A stretch of 38,461 nt of DNA from a virus: positions 1 to 38,461 of the IMG/VR virus record IMGVR_UViG_3300025083_002754; one strand, 5' to 3'. The position numbers were made by a program, and so were the translations under genes. Below, piece after piece: positions 6,995 through 14,680 of this stretch; within the stretch, counting starts at the first letter, position 1, and every line of letters starts with the position of its first letter. Below the pieces are notes generated by a model, which was not told where the DNA came from, did no database searches, and was given only the letters and a program-made list of their open reading frames with translations.

Positions 6995-7593
6995 TGCATA
7001 TTTTCCTTGTATTTGTCATTAAATATTATTTTACTTCCTGCTACCAATCGTATTTTAGGGTGTAACTGAAAACGTGATAGTGTTGCTGGTGTTACACCGC
7101 CATCCACTGTTACATAACGCTCTGTGTGTGATAGACTGTCTAGATCAAAGAACGCATCCTGTACTTTAATACCAGGATTATATGCCATTAATAAAAAGTT
7201 GTCTACATCAAGTCTGTCGCATATATCGTCCATTTGTCGAATAGTATGATAAGGTTTGAATGCCAGTTTAAGTCTAGCATCTCTGCTTAAAAAGTCAACA
7301 CACTGTTGGTCACTGTGGAAACTTTCATAGTGTGCATAGATTACATTGGCACTGCTGGCAAGTATATCGTCCCAAGCATTGCTGTTACTTTGTATCATAG
7401 CGTGTACGTCTATGTGTCCAGCAAAGTGTTCTCTGGCTTCATCAATGGCTTCAGGGTGGCATCCCAATCGTGGAACAAACTGTCCATCCATAAAGTCCAT
7501 GTGTAGACTCATACTGTAGTGTGGTTCTAAACACTCATATGTTTCTTTTATTTTGGGCCAACTGGCACATATATAACTTAGGCTAAGTTGCAT
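6979..7593 (-). CDS. Ribulose-phosphate 3-epimerase-like enzyme
   Basis: This is a 204-residue TIM barrel of the pentulose/hexulose-phosphate 3-epimerase family. The family's metal ligands are all visible: H31 and D33 in HMDFMDGQFVPRLG, H64 in DVHAMIQ, and D164 in VTVDGGV, which is also the catalytic acid. MAYNPGIKVQDAF and LVAGSKIIF match the phosphate-binding loops. I chose ATG 7593 over a start 36 nt further upstream because MQLSLSYIC aligns with the usual N-terminus; it still overlaps the upstream gene by 16 nt. In this setting it is more likely to supply a special sugar phosphate (for example an allulose- or heptulose-type) to the nucleotidyltransferase than to serve the pentose phosphate pathway; that is inference. 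Confidence 0.87.
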   Translation of the reverse strand: MQLSLSYICASWPKIKETYECLEPHYSMSLHMDFMDGQFVPRLGCHPEAIDEAREHFAGHIDVHAMIQSNSNAWDDILASSANVIYAHYESFHSDQQCVDFLSRDARLKLAFKPYHTIRQMDDICDRLDVDNFLLMAYNPGIKVQDAFFDLDSLSHTERYVTVDGGVTPATLSRFQLHPKIRLVAGSKIIFNDKYKENMQWLTS

Positions 7594-8732
7594 TGTATTC
7601 TCATTTCCTCGACTAATTCTGGTGTCCAACCATCATACCAATGGTAACGCCATTGGTCAGCAATTGGTGGATCGTTTAAGCTCAGTAACATTGGCGGCAA
7701 TTTTGATCCCATATTAAATGTATATCCATTATCCACACAAAACTTGGGTACTACCATTTCAGGTATACTCCACTTATCAATAGGATCTATAGTTCCGCCG
7801 TATACTCGATTATCTTGTTCTAACAGCCAGTCTTCTAACCCAGCACCAAATATTTGTGCACCTGGTCCATCAAAAGTATTTAAAACATCTCCTGCATTTA
7901 AATGTCCACGTAAGATATGCATATCATGTAAACTAACTATGGGTGATAAATCAAAACCTGCGTGATGTGTGTAGTGTTGGTCAGCATCACCATGTGGTGT
8001 CCACCACACACTAAACAACTCTTTGGCATAATGCCAAAGACTATAGTCTGATGCTAATGCTGTATCATAACGCTGTCTTATTACTACACTATTTTTAGTA
8101 AGATTGTCAAATATTTCTGGTAATTCTTGTACTGCTGAACTAAAATGTAAAAATTGATTGATCCATCGGGTATGCCAAGGACGATAATCAAACTTTTCTT
8201 CCATGCGATTTAATATTTTGTCATCAGTCCAGTATACAAAGTTAACGCTGTCTGCCCAATCCCATACTTCTCGCTGATATTTTTCCCATTTGTCTTTATT
8301 AATTGGAAACTTTTTGGAATTGTAAAGATCCATTACATAATCATTGGCACTGTGTTTATTAATAATAGCCAGTGGATCATAGTAGGGATCCACATCTAAT
8401 CCAGCTAAACGTGGATCTTCGCCTTGCATATAACGATCAGGTGTGTCGTATTCGCTAACAACACACACTATATCAATTATAGGTTTGTGTTTAACAGGAC
8501 AACCCTTTGCCCAATTTTCCCCAGTTAGTTTTGCATTAGGATCGTTACAGTGATCATCTTCAGGGTATGGATAAATGGTGGATTTCATTACATCACTTAA
8601 ATAACGTTTCCAAGTCTTTAATGTAGTACCACGTGGTTGCCCAACAAGCACTACTACAATACGATCAGTTACTTCACGCACTCTATCAATAGAATATTCT
8701 AATTCCGATTCAAAATCTAGTTTACTGACCAT
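7578..8732 (-). CDS. Putative surface-polysaccharide protein, paralogue of 12774-13796
   Basis: I cannot name the family securely. The protein (384 aa) begins with a strand DRIVVVLVGQPRGT and later has SVVIRQRYDTALA (about 217-229) and GAGLEDWLLEQ. The 340-residue protein at 12774-13796 has the same order: RYCIILVGRP, then SVILRTRYDLNLK, then CTMYEDWVAD, so they are diverged duplicates. The RxRYD pattern after two strands recalls the WavE-type lipopolysaccharide proteins and GT-A enzymes, but this is a weak resemblance. Start: ATG 8732 has AGG 8 nt upstream; the GTG at 8738 is too close to it. The gene overlaps the upstream one by 11 nt. Confidence 0.6.
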   Translation of the reverse strand: MVSKLDFESELEYSIDRVREVTDRIVVVLVGQPRGTTLKTWKRYLSDVMKSTIYPYPEDDHCNDPNAKLTGENWAKGCPVKHKPIIDIVCVVSEYDTPDRYMQGEDPRLAGLDVDPYYDPLAIINKHSANDYVMDLYNSKKFPINKDKWEKYQREVWDWADSVNFVYWTDDKILNRMEEKFDYRPWHTRWINQFLHFSSAVQELPEIFDNLTKNSVVIRQRYDTALASDYSLWHYAKELFSVWWTPHGDADQHYTHHAGFDLSPIVSLHDMHILRGHLNAGDVLNTFDGPGAQIFGAGLEDWLLEQDNRVYGGTIDPIDKWSIPEMVVPKFCVDNGYTFNMGSKLPPMLLSLNDPPIADQWRYHWYDGWTPELVEEMRIQCNLA

Positions 8733-9663
8733 AATCACTGCCTACTCTTTTTTTCCAATAGTCTATCCAATCACCAGTACGTGGTTCAGTACTAAATCCG
8801 CCTAGTGCAAAATCTTCACTATATCGTTGTGTAAATGCCTCCCACACTTCAGGATCTTGTAAAAAATACCAACTGCTTTCTTCTAAGTTAACATGCCTTT
8901 CTAGCCAAACATTAAACTTATCACGACGGCGCAGTTTTCCCCATAGGTGGTGACGTTCTAAATTATGATCTGTAATCACACCAACTTTTCTAATACTGTT
9001 AAGTATGCACTTGATCCCATATGGCCACTCTATTTCAGGAAGCATCTCTGTAATTTCCTGTTGTGTTACTTGATGTTGTAGGTCTTCGTGCCATAGTGCA
9101 TCTGGTTGCCAACGTTTGAAGCGTTGTGTTTGTGACTCCATCCACCACTCTGTACAATTTTTTAACAAGTCCAACAAGTACTCTCGACCTACCATAAATG
9201 TACCACGATAATGTCCTGTAATATTAATACGCAAGTCACCACGATCATATTTTAAATGTCTTAAAAAATATCCAACTGGGTCATATAACATACCTATTCC
9301 ATAAAACTGAGATTGGGGTCTAGTACACCAAATGCTTTCAAATTGGTCATAACTTTTTAAGTCGTTAACATAACTAATATGATTATAGAACTCGAATTGC
9401 TCATTATTAATAATGCCTATCATACTGTCAGTATAATATTGCCATAATGTATTAGCATGATAATTAGTCATATCTTCACCATTACGTGCTCGATCAAAAT
9501 ATTCATTTGGTACAATTATTTCATTAGCCACAGGCTCTTTACCCCGAGTACCATATGGATGGCTATCAGCTTGGCTATTATTAAATTGTATTTGTTCTAG
9601 ATGGTCGCCTAGTCCATCGAGTATTGCTGTCTCGATGTCATTTACTGTGCGGTAAAGTTTCAT
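8722..9663 (-). CDS. Hypothetical protein (313 aa)
   Basis: I do not recognise this protein. It is soluble-looking, rich in Trp, Tyr, His and Asp, without membrane segments, Cys clusters or P-loops. NGEDMTNYHANTLWQYYTDS and GHYRGTFMVGREYLLDLL are its most distinctive stretches, and the C-terminal part ends in a charged helix (IDYWKKRVG). It is the first gene of a minus-strand run that continues through the RxRYD protein and the epimerase, and it faces the plus-strand cupin gene. The ATG at 9663 has a weak AGG site. Context suggests a glycan-related job, possibly an unrecognised glycosyltransferase. Confidence 0.6.
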   Translation of the reverse strand: MKLYRTVNDIETAILDGLGDHLEQIQFNNSQADSHPYGTRGKEPVANEIIVPNEYFDRARNGEDMTNYHANTLWQYYTDSMIGIINNEQFEFYNHISYVNDLKSYDQFESIWCTRPQSQFYGIGMLYDPVGYFLRHLKYDRGDLRINITGHYRGTFMVGREYLLDLLKNCTEWWMESQTQRFKRWQPDALWHEDLQHQVTQQEITEMLPEIEWPYGIKCILNSIRKVGVITDHNLERHHLWGKLRRRDKFNVWLERHVNLEESSWYFLQDPEVWEAFTQRYSEDFALGGFSTEPRTGDWIDYWKKRVGSDYGQ

Positions 9664-9683
9664 ATAATTAAGTACCTACATAA

Positions 9684-9691
9684 TATAAATA
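9684..9691 (+). promoter_or_regulatory. T4-type late promoter TATAAATA
   Basis: This is the second exact late octamer in the window. Counting as in T4 puts +1 at 9697, one base before the ATG of the cupin gene at 9698. No ribosome binding site is present, so the message should be leaderless or nearly so. Confidence 0.7.
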
Positions 9692-9692
9692 G

Positions 9693-9700
9693 TATTTATG
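9693..9700 (-). promoter_or_regulatory. Near-consensus late promoter CATAAATA facing left
   Basis: The minus strand reads CATAAATA, one mismatch from the late octamer, back to back with the plus-strand site. The implied start near 9687 leaves a 24-nt leader before ATG 9663, closely matching the arrangement at the other divergent gap (4802-4809). Confidence 0.4.
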
Positions 9701-10069
9701 AAACAAATAAAGAAGCTAGATCCGGAAATTAACCCAATCACGTTCAAAGATGGCAGGGGCATTATACAAACATTTTACCCTGAACAGTACAACATAGTGG
9801 AGTGGAATTATATTGTAACACTCAAAGGTGCTGTGCGTGGACATCACTATCACAAAGAGTTCGACGAATATATTATGTTTGTTGAGGGTGAAGGTGTGTA
9901 CACTGAACTAACAGATGGTCAAGAGATAGTAACTCCAGTAAGTGCAGGAGATTGTATATACTTGCCTATGTTAGTACCGCATACATTTTACCCCACTGCT
10001 GACTGTAAAATGATTGCAATGATTACCAAACGGTGGAACGACTGTGATGAACCTATTACCAGATCATAA
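9698..10069 (+). CDS. RmlC/WxcM-like cupin, putative dTDP-sugar isomerase or epimerase
   Basis: The 123-residue protein is a single cupin. GAVRGHHYHKEFDEYIMFVEGEG region (about 44-66) carries H49, H50, H52 and acidic residues of cupin motif 1, and LPMLVPHTFYP (about 89-99) carries H95 of motif 2. The RGxHxH pattern is that of FdtA/QdtA-type 3,4-ketoisomerases and RmlC-like epimerases that act on dTDP-4-keto-6-deoxysugars. It would work with the DegT aminotransferase (11713-12777) and the C-methyltransferase (16246-17439). It heads a three-gene plus-strand island. Epimerase versus ketoisomerase cannot be decided by eye. Confidence 0.8.
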   Translation: MKQIKKLDPEINPITFKDGRGIIQTFYPEQYNIVEWNYIVTLKGAVRGHHYHKEFDEYIMFVEGEGVYTELTDGQEIVTPVSAGDCIYLPMLVPHTFYPTADCKMIAMITKRWNDCDEPITRS

Positions 10070-10835
10070 TTTATGGCCATTTGATATTGCTTTAAAATGT
10101 TATAATGATAAGTTTTACAGTAAATTAGAGCATGATAGTTTTTATCAAACAGGAGACCATTTCCAATTAGTTAAAAATGTTACAACTGATTATACAGCCG
10201 ACAATGTAACGTATGATCTTAATTATGGGTTTAGAGCTCGTGCAGATTACCAATATATTGATATAATGACACTGGGCTGTAGCCATACATTTGGTGTGGG
10301 TATTCCACTAGAACATACTTGGGGATATCAACTTACTAAAAAATTAAATATGAATACAGATCGTTATGCTAACTTGGGTATGTGTGGTGCCAGTATGGAA
10401 AATGTATTAATGATAGCTAGTAGTGTTATCATGCGACATCAGCCAAAAGTAGTAGCTATATTAGCACCGCATAGTGAGAGATCAATAATAATGAATAATA
10501 ATAATAGGATTGTAACACTGTTTCCTGGCAATGCAAAAAACCCAGAAATTTTAGAGGCACTTGGAGATAATGCTGTAGATAAACTAGATCATTGGTACGA
10601 ATGGCTTGATGATAATCATAGATATCATGAAGCCAAGATCACAATGATGAAATATTGTATACAAAGAATATGCAGTGCAAGCCACAGTAGACTATTATGG
10701 GTTGATCTAGATAATGATTTACGTAATAAAACAGTATATGATACTGAGCACTTAAACCGTGCGAGAGATAGAATGCATGTTGACGGATACCACAACAACA
10801 TATTTGCAGAAAAATTTATGGAGATATATAAATGA
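10047..10835 (+). CDS. SGNH/GDSL-like hydrolase or acyltransferase domain protein
   Basis: IMTLGCSHTFGVGI (about 73-86) fits block I of SGNH hydrolases, with S79 as the candidate nucleophile in place of GDS. NLGMCGASMENVL (about 109-121) fits block II with its Gly and Asn, and DRMHVDGYHNN near the C-terminus contains DxxH, block V. The catalytic triad is therefore plausible. Such proteins deacylate or acylate sugars and lipids. The start was set at ATG 10047; a GTG lies one codon upstream. It overlaps the cupin gene by 23 nt and the epimerase by 4 nt (ATGA), so the three are one coupled unit. A second SGNH-like protein lies at 13784-14680. Confidence 0.72.
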   Translation: MNLLPDHNLWPFDIALKCYNDKFYSKLEHDSFYQTGDHFQLVKNVTTDYTADNVTYDLNYGFRARADYQYIDIMTLGCSHTFGVGIPLEHTWGYQLTKKLNMNTDRYANLGMCGASMENVLMIASSVIMRHQPKVVAILAPHSERSIIMNNNNRIVTLFPGNAKNPEILEALGDNAVDKLDHWYEWLDDNHRYHEAKITMMKYCIQRICSASHSRLLWVDLDNDLRNKTVYDTEHLNRARDRMHVDGYHNNIFAEKFMEIYK

Positions 10836-11722
10836 GAATAGCAATAACAGGCGGAGCAGGATACATAGGATGTAGACTGAGTGAATATTTTTTACGCCAA
10901 GGACACACAGTTGATTGTATTGACTGGTTAAAATGGGGTATTGAGCCTGTACTAAACATTATAGACCACCCTAATTTCCATTTACACAAGCTGGACATTT
11001 GTACTCCACAAGTAGAGCCTGTGCTGGCTGGTGCAGATGCCGTTGTACACTTGGCAGGTATTATCGGCTTTCCAGCATGTAACGCAGATCCCAGTGAAGC
11101 ATATCGTATTAATGTAGATGGTACCAAAAGGGTTATTGATGCAAGTGCAAATAAACCGTTCGTGTATGCAAGTACTGGTAGTGTGTACGGAGCACTAGAT
11201 AGTGTGTGTACCGAGCTAGTAGAGCCCAATCCTATTAGCACATATAGCGTTTACAAACTTGTAGGTGAGGAATATTTAGATGGTACTGATGCTGTTATAC
11301 TACGTCCAGCAACCGCATTTGGTGTTAGTAACCGATTGCGTAACGACTTATTAATTAATGACTTTGTAAACAAGGCGTGTCAGGGCGAACACATGACACT
11401 GTTTGAAGGCCATTTTAAACGAACATTTATTAGTATTAATGACCTGGTGCGCAGCTTTGCTTGGAGCATCGAACGCTTTGACGATATGAAGGGCGAAATT
11501 TGGAATGTAGGTGATGAAACATTAAATCACACTAAGTTAGAAATATGCGAAACAATTAAACGTCACTTACCAGACTGGACATATGAAAACAATACTACAC
11601 TAGCACACGACCAGGACGGACGCAACTACTTTGTTGACTATACCAAGATACGTGAACTGGGATATACTGCTACTGAAAGTTTGGATCAAGGAATACAAAA
11701 CTTAATTAAAGTTTATTCATAA
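10832..11722 (+). CDS. NAD-dependent sugar epimerase/dehydratase (extended SDR)
   Basis: The protein has the Rossmann motif TGGAGYIG (residues 6-13), HLAG (73-76), ASTGSVYG (113-120) with the catalytic Ser/Thr, and Y138-x3-K142 in STYSVYKLVGEEYL. At 296 residues it is the usual length for the family. It probably acts on a nucleotide-activated sugar as a 4-epimerase, 4,6-dehydratase or 4-reductase; the exact reaction is not readable. It is the third gene of the plus-strand island, coupled by ATGA to the SGNH gene. Its last 10 nt overlap the converging aminotransferase gene, leaving no space for a terminator. Confidence 0.88.
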   Translation: MRIAITGGAGYIGCRLSEYFLRQGHTVDCIDWLKWGIEPVLNIIDHPNFHLHKLDICTPQVEPVLAGADAVVHLAGIIGFPACNADPSEAYRINVDGTKRVIDASANKPFVYASTGSVYGALDSVCTELVEPNPISTYSVYKLVGEEYLDGTDAVILRPATAFGVSNRLRNDLLINDFVNKACQGEHMTLFEGHFKRTFISINDLVRSFAWSIERFDDMKGEIWNVGDETLNHTKLEICETIKRHLPDWTYENNTTLAHDQDGRNYFVDYTKIRELGYTATESLDQGIQNLIKVYS

Positions 11723-12777
11723 AAGTCTCGTATAACTTGACAAATTTCTTTAATATCATAATCCAACAAATCTGCTTGCCCTGGCAATTGTAATCCACGA
11801 GCACCAATATAGTCTGTTACTGGACTTTCTGTTTTCCATTGTTTGTGGAAGGGCTGTTCGCATAAGCTATAGTATACTGCTCTACATCCTATATGATAAC
11901 TACGTAAATGTTTAGCAAGTTCATCACGATTTTCTACTAGTATTTCTGGATATGTTGGTGTACACCATGACAAGTTAGTTTCTACAAATTCAACCACATT
12001 ATCTAATTCACGACGGTATAAATTATAAATTTCTTTCTTGCGTTCTACAATTTCAGGTAGTTTACGCATTTGCTCTACGCCAAAGCTAGATTGTAAATCA
12101 GTAAACTTAAAGTTCATACCCATTATATTATATACTTCGCCCACTCCTACTGTACGTCCAAAGTTTTTTATAGCGTGTATACGCTCACTAAGTTCGGCAT
12201 TGTTTGTAATGATACACCCGCCCTGTCCTGTTGTAATAATTTTAGGTGCACCAAAACTAAACACACCAACATCACCCATTGTTCCAATATGTTTATTGCC
12301 ATGCCAACTACTCAATGCTTGAGCGGCATCTTCAATAACGAAGTGTCCACTATTGCGTAGTTTTCGTATTTGATGTTGATAGTTTTGTGGTGTTCTGCCA
12401 TTAATACTTGCTATATAAACAACACGGTTTGTAACTTTATTAAAATCTAAAGTATATGTATCGGGGTCAACATCAATAAAGTTTGGAGTAGCACCCATAA
12501 GTATACTACCATTTGCTGTAGCGGCTTGTGTGTAGGCTGGGCAGTCAAACACCTCACCTGGCTTGATGTCGCTGAGCATACTACAAAGCAACAGACCCAT
12601 AGTAGCACTTGGTACCATATGAGCATGTTTTGCACCAGTATAGTCACAAATCATTTGTTCTAGTTCTCTAGTTTTAGTATGCTCCATAATCCAGCCGCCG
12701 CTGTCTATGTACTGTTTAACACTATTACGTTCTTCCAGTTCGTATACTGGGTTCATGTGACTATTTGGTGTTATCAT
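11713..12777 (-). CDS. DegT/DnrJ/EryC1/StrS-family PLP sugar aminotransferase
   Basis: The family transfers an amino group from glutamate to a keto-sugar nucleotide. VIEDAAQALSS (about 147-157) holds D150, which pairs with the pyridine nitrogen of PLP, and FSFGAPKIITTGQGG (173-187) holds K179, the Schiff-base lysine. The usual SFxxxKxxxxGEGG is slightly altered, with GQGG in place of GEGG. The length (354 aa) is a little short of typical 370-400. It starts with ATG overlapping the upstream stop by 4 nt. Partners for an aminated deoxysugar are the cupin and epimerase genes that converge on it. Confidence 0.9.
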   Translation of the reverse strand: MITPNSHMNPVYELEERNSVKQYIDSGGWIMEHTKTRELEQMICDYTGAKHAHMVPSATMGLLLCSMLSDIKPGEVFDCPAYTQAATANGSILMGATPNFIDVDPDTYTLDFNKVTNRVVYIASINGRTPQNYQHQIRKLRNSGHFVIEDAAQALSSWHGNKHIGTMGDVGVFSFGAPKIITTGQGGCIITNNAELSERIHAIKNFGRTVGVGEVYNIMGMNFKFTDLQSSFGVEQMRKLPEIVERKKEIYNLYRRELDNVVEFVETNLSWCTPTYPEILVENRDELAKHLRSYHIGCRAVYYSLCEQPFHKQWKTESPVTDYIGARGLQLPGQADLLDYDIKEICQVIRDFYE

Positions 12778-13796
12778 ATTTTAAATCCTAATATTGATTG
12801 TTGTTGTTCTATTGTGTAATTATACCATCTTAGCCTGTGATCATCAAAATCATCATGATTATGATATTCTTTCCACATCCTTAGTGTTACATTTCCTAGT
12901 TGATCAGAAAAGTGTATATTATAATTTTGGGTTAAAAAGAACTCACTAAGATGCATATGGGCTGTTGGTCTGTTACTATTTCCACAAAAACGTTTATCAA
13001 GGTCATCAGCTACCCAATCCTCATACATAGTACACAATTGTTTTAGTCCTAGTCCGTCCAGTGCATACATTGTGTCGTGAGACCAAAACTGATTACCAAG
13101 TATACTAGGATGTTGCTGTTCCCAACCCGCATATTGTAACAACACGTTGGGTCTTTTAATATACGGATCTAGTCGTTCTTTATCATACTTATGTTGGAAT
13201 ATCTGAATTTGATTCGCAACCTTTGCTAACTCAAATATTTTCAAATTTAAATCATATCTAGTTCTTAAAATTACACTCTTGTTGGTATAACTATTGAATA
13301 ATTCTGGTTGCTCGAGATATGCCTGACTCAATTGGTAATGCTGTGCTTGCCAACCTACTTGGTCATGGTTATTATACGGGTGTCGTTGTCTTAAACGTTT
13401 AAGCAAGTCGTAATAACTTACAGTACAAACTGTAACCGTACTAGCAAAACTAAATTGTGATTTTATGTAGTCAGTAAACTGAGTTTTAAGCGGTACTTTT
13501 CCATTACCATTATCGTCAACAACCTGGTCAGTTATATATTTTTTTAAATCCCAAAGAGCACTATCATCGTCATCATGAGTATTAATATCAAAGAACCCTG
13601 AACATGCTGTTTTACTATTACCAGTACCATATACGTCATGATCCCATACTAGGGCAATAACGTCTATAGGCGCATCAGATGATTTTAGTTGATTTACAAA
13701 CTTTTCTTCCCACAATTTTGTACCCACAAAGCTAGGACGACCCACAAGTATAATACAGTAACGGTCAACGTCAGTTTGGAAATTTACTTTTTCCAA
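12774..13796 (-). CDS. Putative surface-polysaccharide protein, paralogue of 7578-8732
   Basis: This 340-residue protein shares with the protein at 7578-8732 an N-terminal strand followed by GRP, then ELFNSYTNKSVILRTRYD (about 171-188) and a later acidic EDW segment. No named family is certain. A GT-A or WavE-like fold is my best guess from the RTRYD motif. The start is TTG at 13796-13794; the next methionine is deep inside the protein, so TTG is required. It overlaps the SGNH gene upstream by 13 nt and the aminotransferase downstream by 4 nt. The duplicated pair flanks the plus-strand island, which hints at rearrangement of a once-continuous operon. Confidence 0.6.
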   Translation of the reverse strand: MEKVNFQTDVDRYCIILVGRPSFVGTKLWEEKFVNQLKSSDAPIDVIALVWDHDVYGTGNSKTACSGFFDINTHDDDDSALWDLKKYITDQVVDDNGNGKVPLKTQFTDYIKSQFSFASTVTVCTVSYYDLLKRLRQRHPYNNHDQVGWQAQHYQLSQAYLEQPELFNSYTNKSVILRTRYDLNLKIFELAKVANQIQIFQHKYDKERLDPYIKRPNVLLQYAGWEQQHPSILGNQFWSHDTMYALDGLGLKQLCTMYEDWVADDLDKRFCGNSNRPTAHMHLSEFFLTQNYNIHFSDQLGNVTLRMWKEYHNHDDFDDHRLRWYNYTIEQQQSILGFKI

Positions 13797-14680
13797 TTTT
13801 TAATCCAATTGCTTATGTAAGGCGCTAATGCATCATGTGCTTCTGGTCCTAGGTGGGCATCAATATAAGTTTTTTGACTCTTGAGGTATTGTTTACGATG
13901 ATTTTTTGCCAAGACTTGGTGTACAGTTTGATCTCCAAGTATATTATATGGTTTTAAAGTTTGTATTCCTTTAAACTTATTAGTAATCTCTTTTTTATTA
14001 TCAATGTCATTGCCCCAAAAGAATATACCAACACAATCTGTTACTGTTTGTGCGGCAAATATCATGGACATTAATTCTTGCTCTAGCTTTAATAACGCAT
14101 AAGGGTGTGATTGTTCTTCTACTTGAGTTACTAACTGTTGCTTTGAGTCATACCATTCACCACACCATTCAGTATAGTCAAACGGTTCTCGCTCAACCCA
14201 TTTTAATTTATTTGCCAGTGTTCGCTTTTGCAAAATTGTATCTGTACCATCATTGGTACTCCAAAAACGTAAATGGTCATGATGCTGTTGTTGTCGTTTT
14301 CTTGTGGATGTTGTTTTTTGCCAACATGCATACATTTTTAAGAAGTCGTTCCACCAGCCAGAATAATAAGCGTCACTATCTGATCTCCAAGTAATTGTTT
14401 CGTGTGTCATATCTCCTTCCAAAGTTAATCTAGGAAACGATACGTGGTCATAAAACAAACGTGGTTCAATGATAATAGCATCAGGCCGTTGTATAGTTTT
14501 ATCACTAGCAACTATCTTTATAAAGTCAAATATTTGTAAATTTTGTGCACCGCTAGTACCAAAGTTAATAACAGGCTGACCTGTTTGGTTACCAACTAAC
14601 TCTGGGTAACTAGCAGTGTCTTGATGTTTCACACCATCAGCAAAACCATCAGTATGACTTGTACCAAAAAACCAAATCAT
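13784..14680 (-). CDS. SGNH-hydrolase-like protein (298 aa)
   Basis: MIWFFGTSHTDGFADG starts the protein with an SGNH block I-like loop, S8 being the likely nucleophile. VINFGTSGAQNLQIFDFI (about 35-52) resembles block II with Gly and Asn, and YIDAHLGPEAHDAL (about 272-285) gives a candidate Asp-His pair (D274, H276 or H282). It is related in plan, though not closely in sequence, to the protein at 10047-10835. A sugar O-acyl esterase or transferase role is inferred from the family and neighbours. The start ATG overlaps the next gene's coding end as ATGA (14677-14680). There is no signal peptide, so it would act in the cytoplasm or on the virion. Confidence 0.62.
   Translation of the reverse strand: MIWFFGTSHTDGFADGVKHQDTASYPELVGNQTGQPVINFGTSGAQNLQIFDFIKIVASDKTIQRPDAIIIEPRLFYDHVSFPRLTLEGDMTHETITWRSDSDAYYSGWWNDFLKMYACWQKTTSTRKRQQQHHDHLRFWSTNDGTDTILQKRTLANKLKWVEREPFDYTEWCGEWYDSKQQLVTQVEEQSHPYALLKLEQELMSMIFAAQTVTDCVGIFFWGNDIDNKKEITNKFKGIQTLKPYNILGDQTVHQVLAKNHRKQYLKSQKTYIDAHLGPEAHDALAPYISNWIKNWKK

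Noticed and set aside
11713-11722. Bidirectional terminator between converging epimerase and aminotransferase genes
   Set aside because: The genes overlap by 10 nt and no GC-rich hairpin with a T-run was seen.
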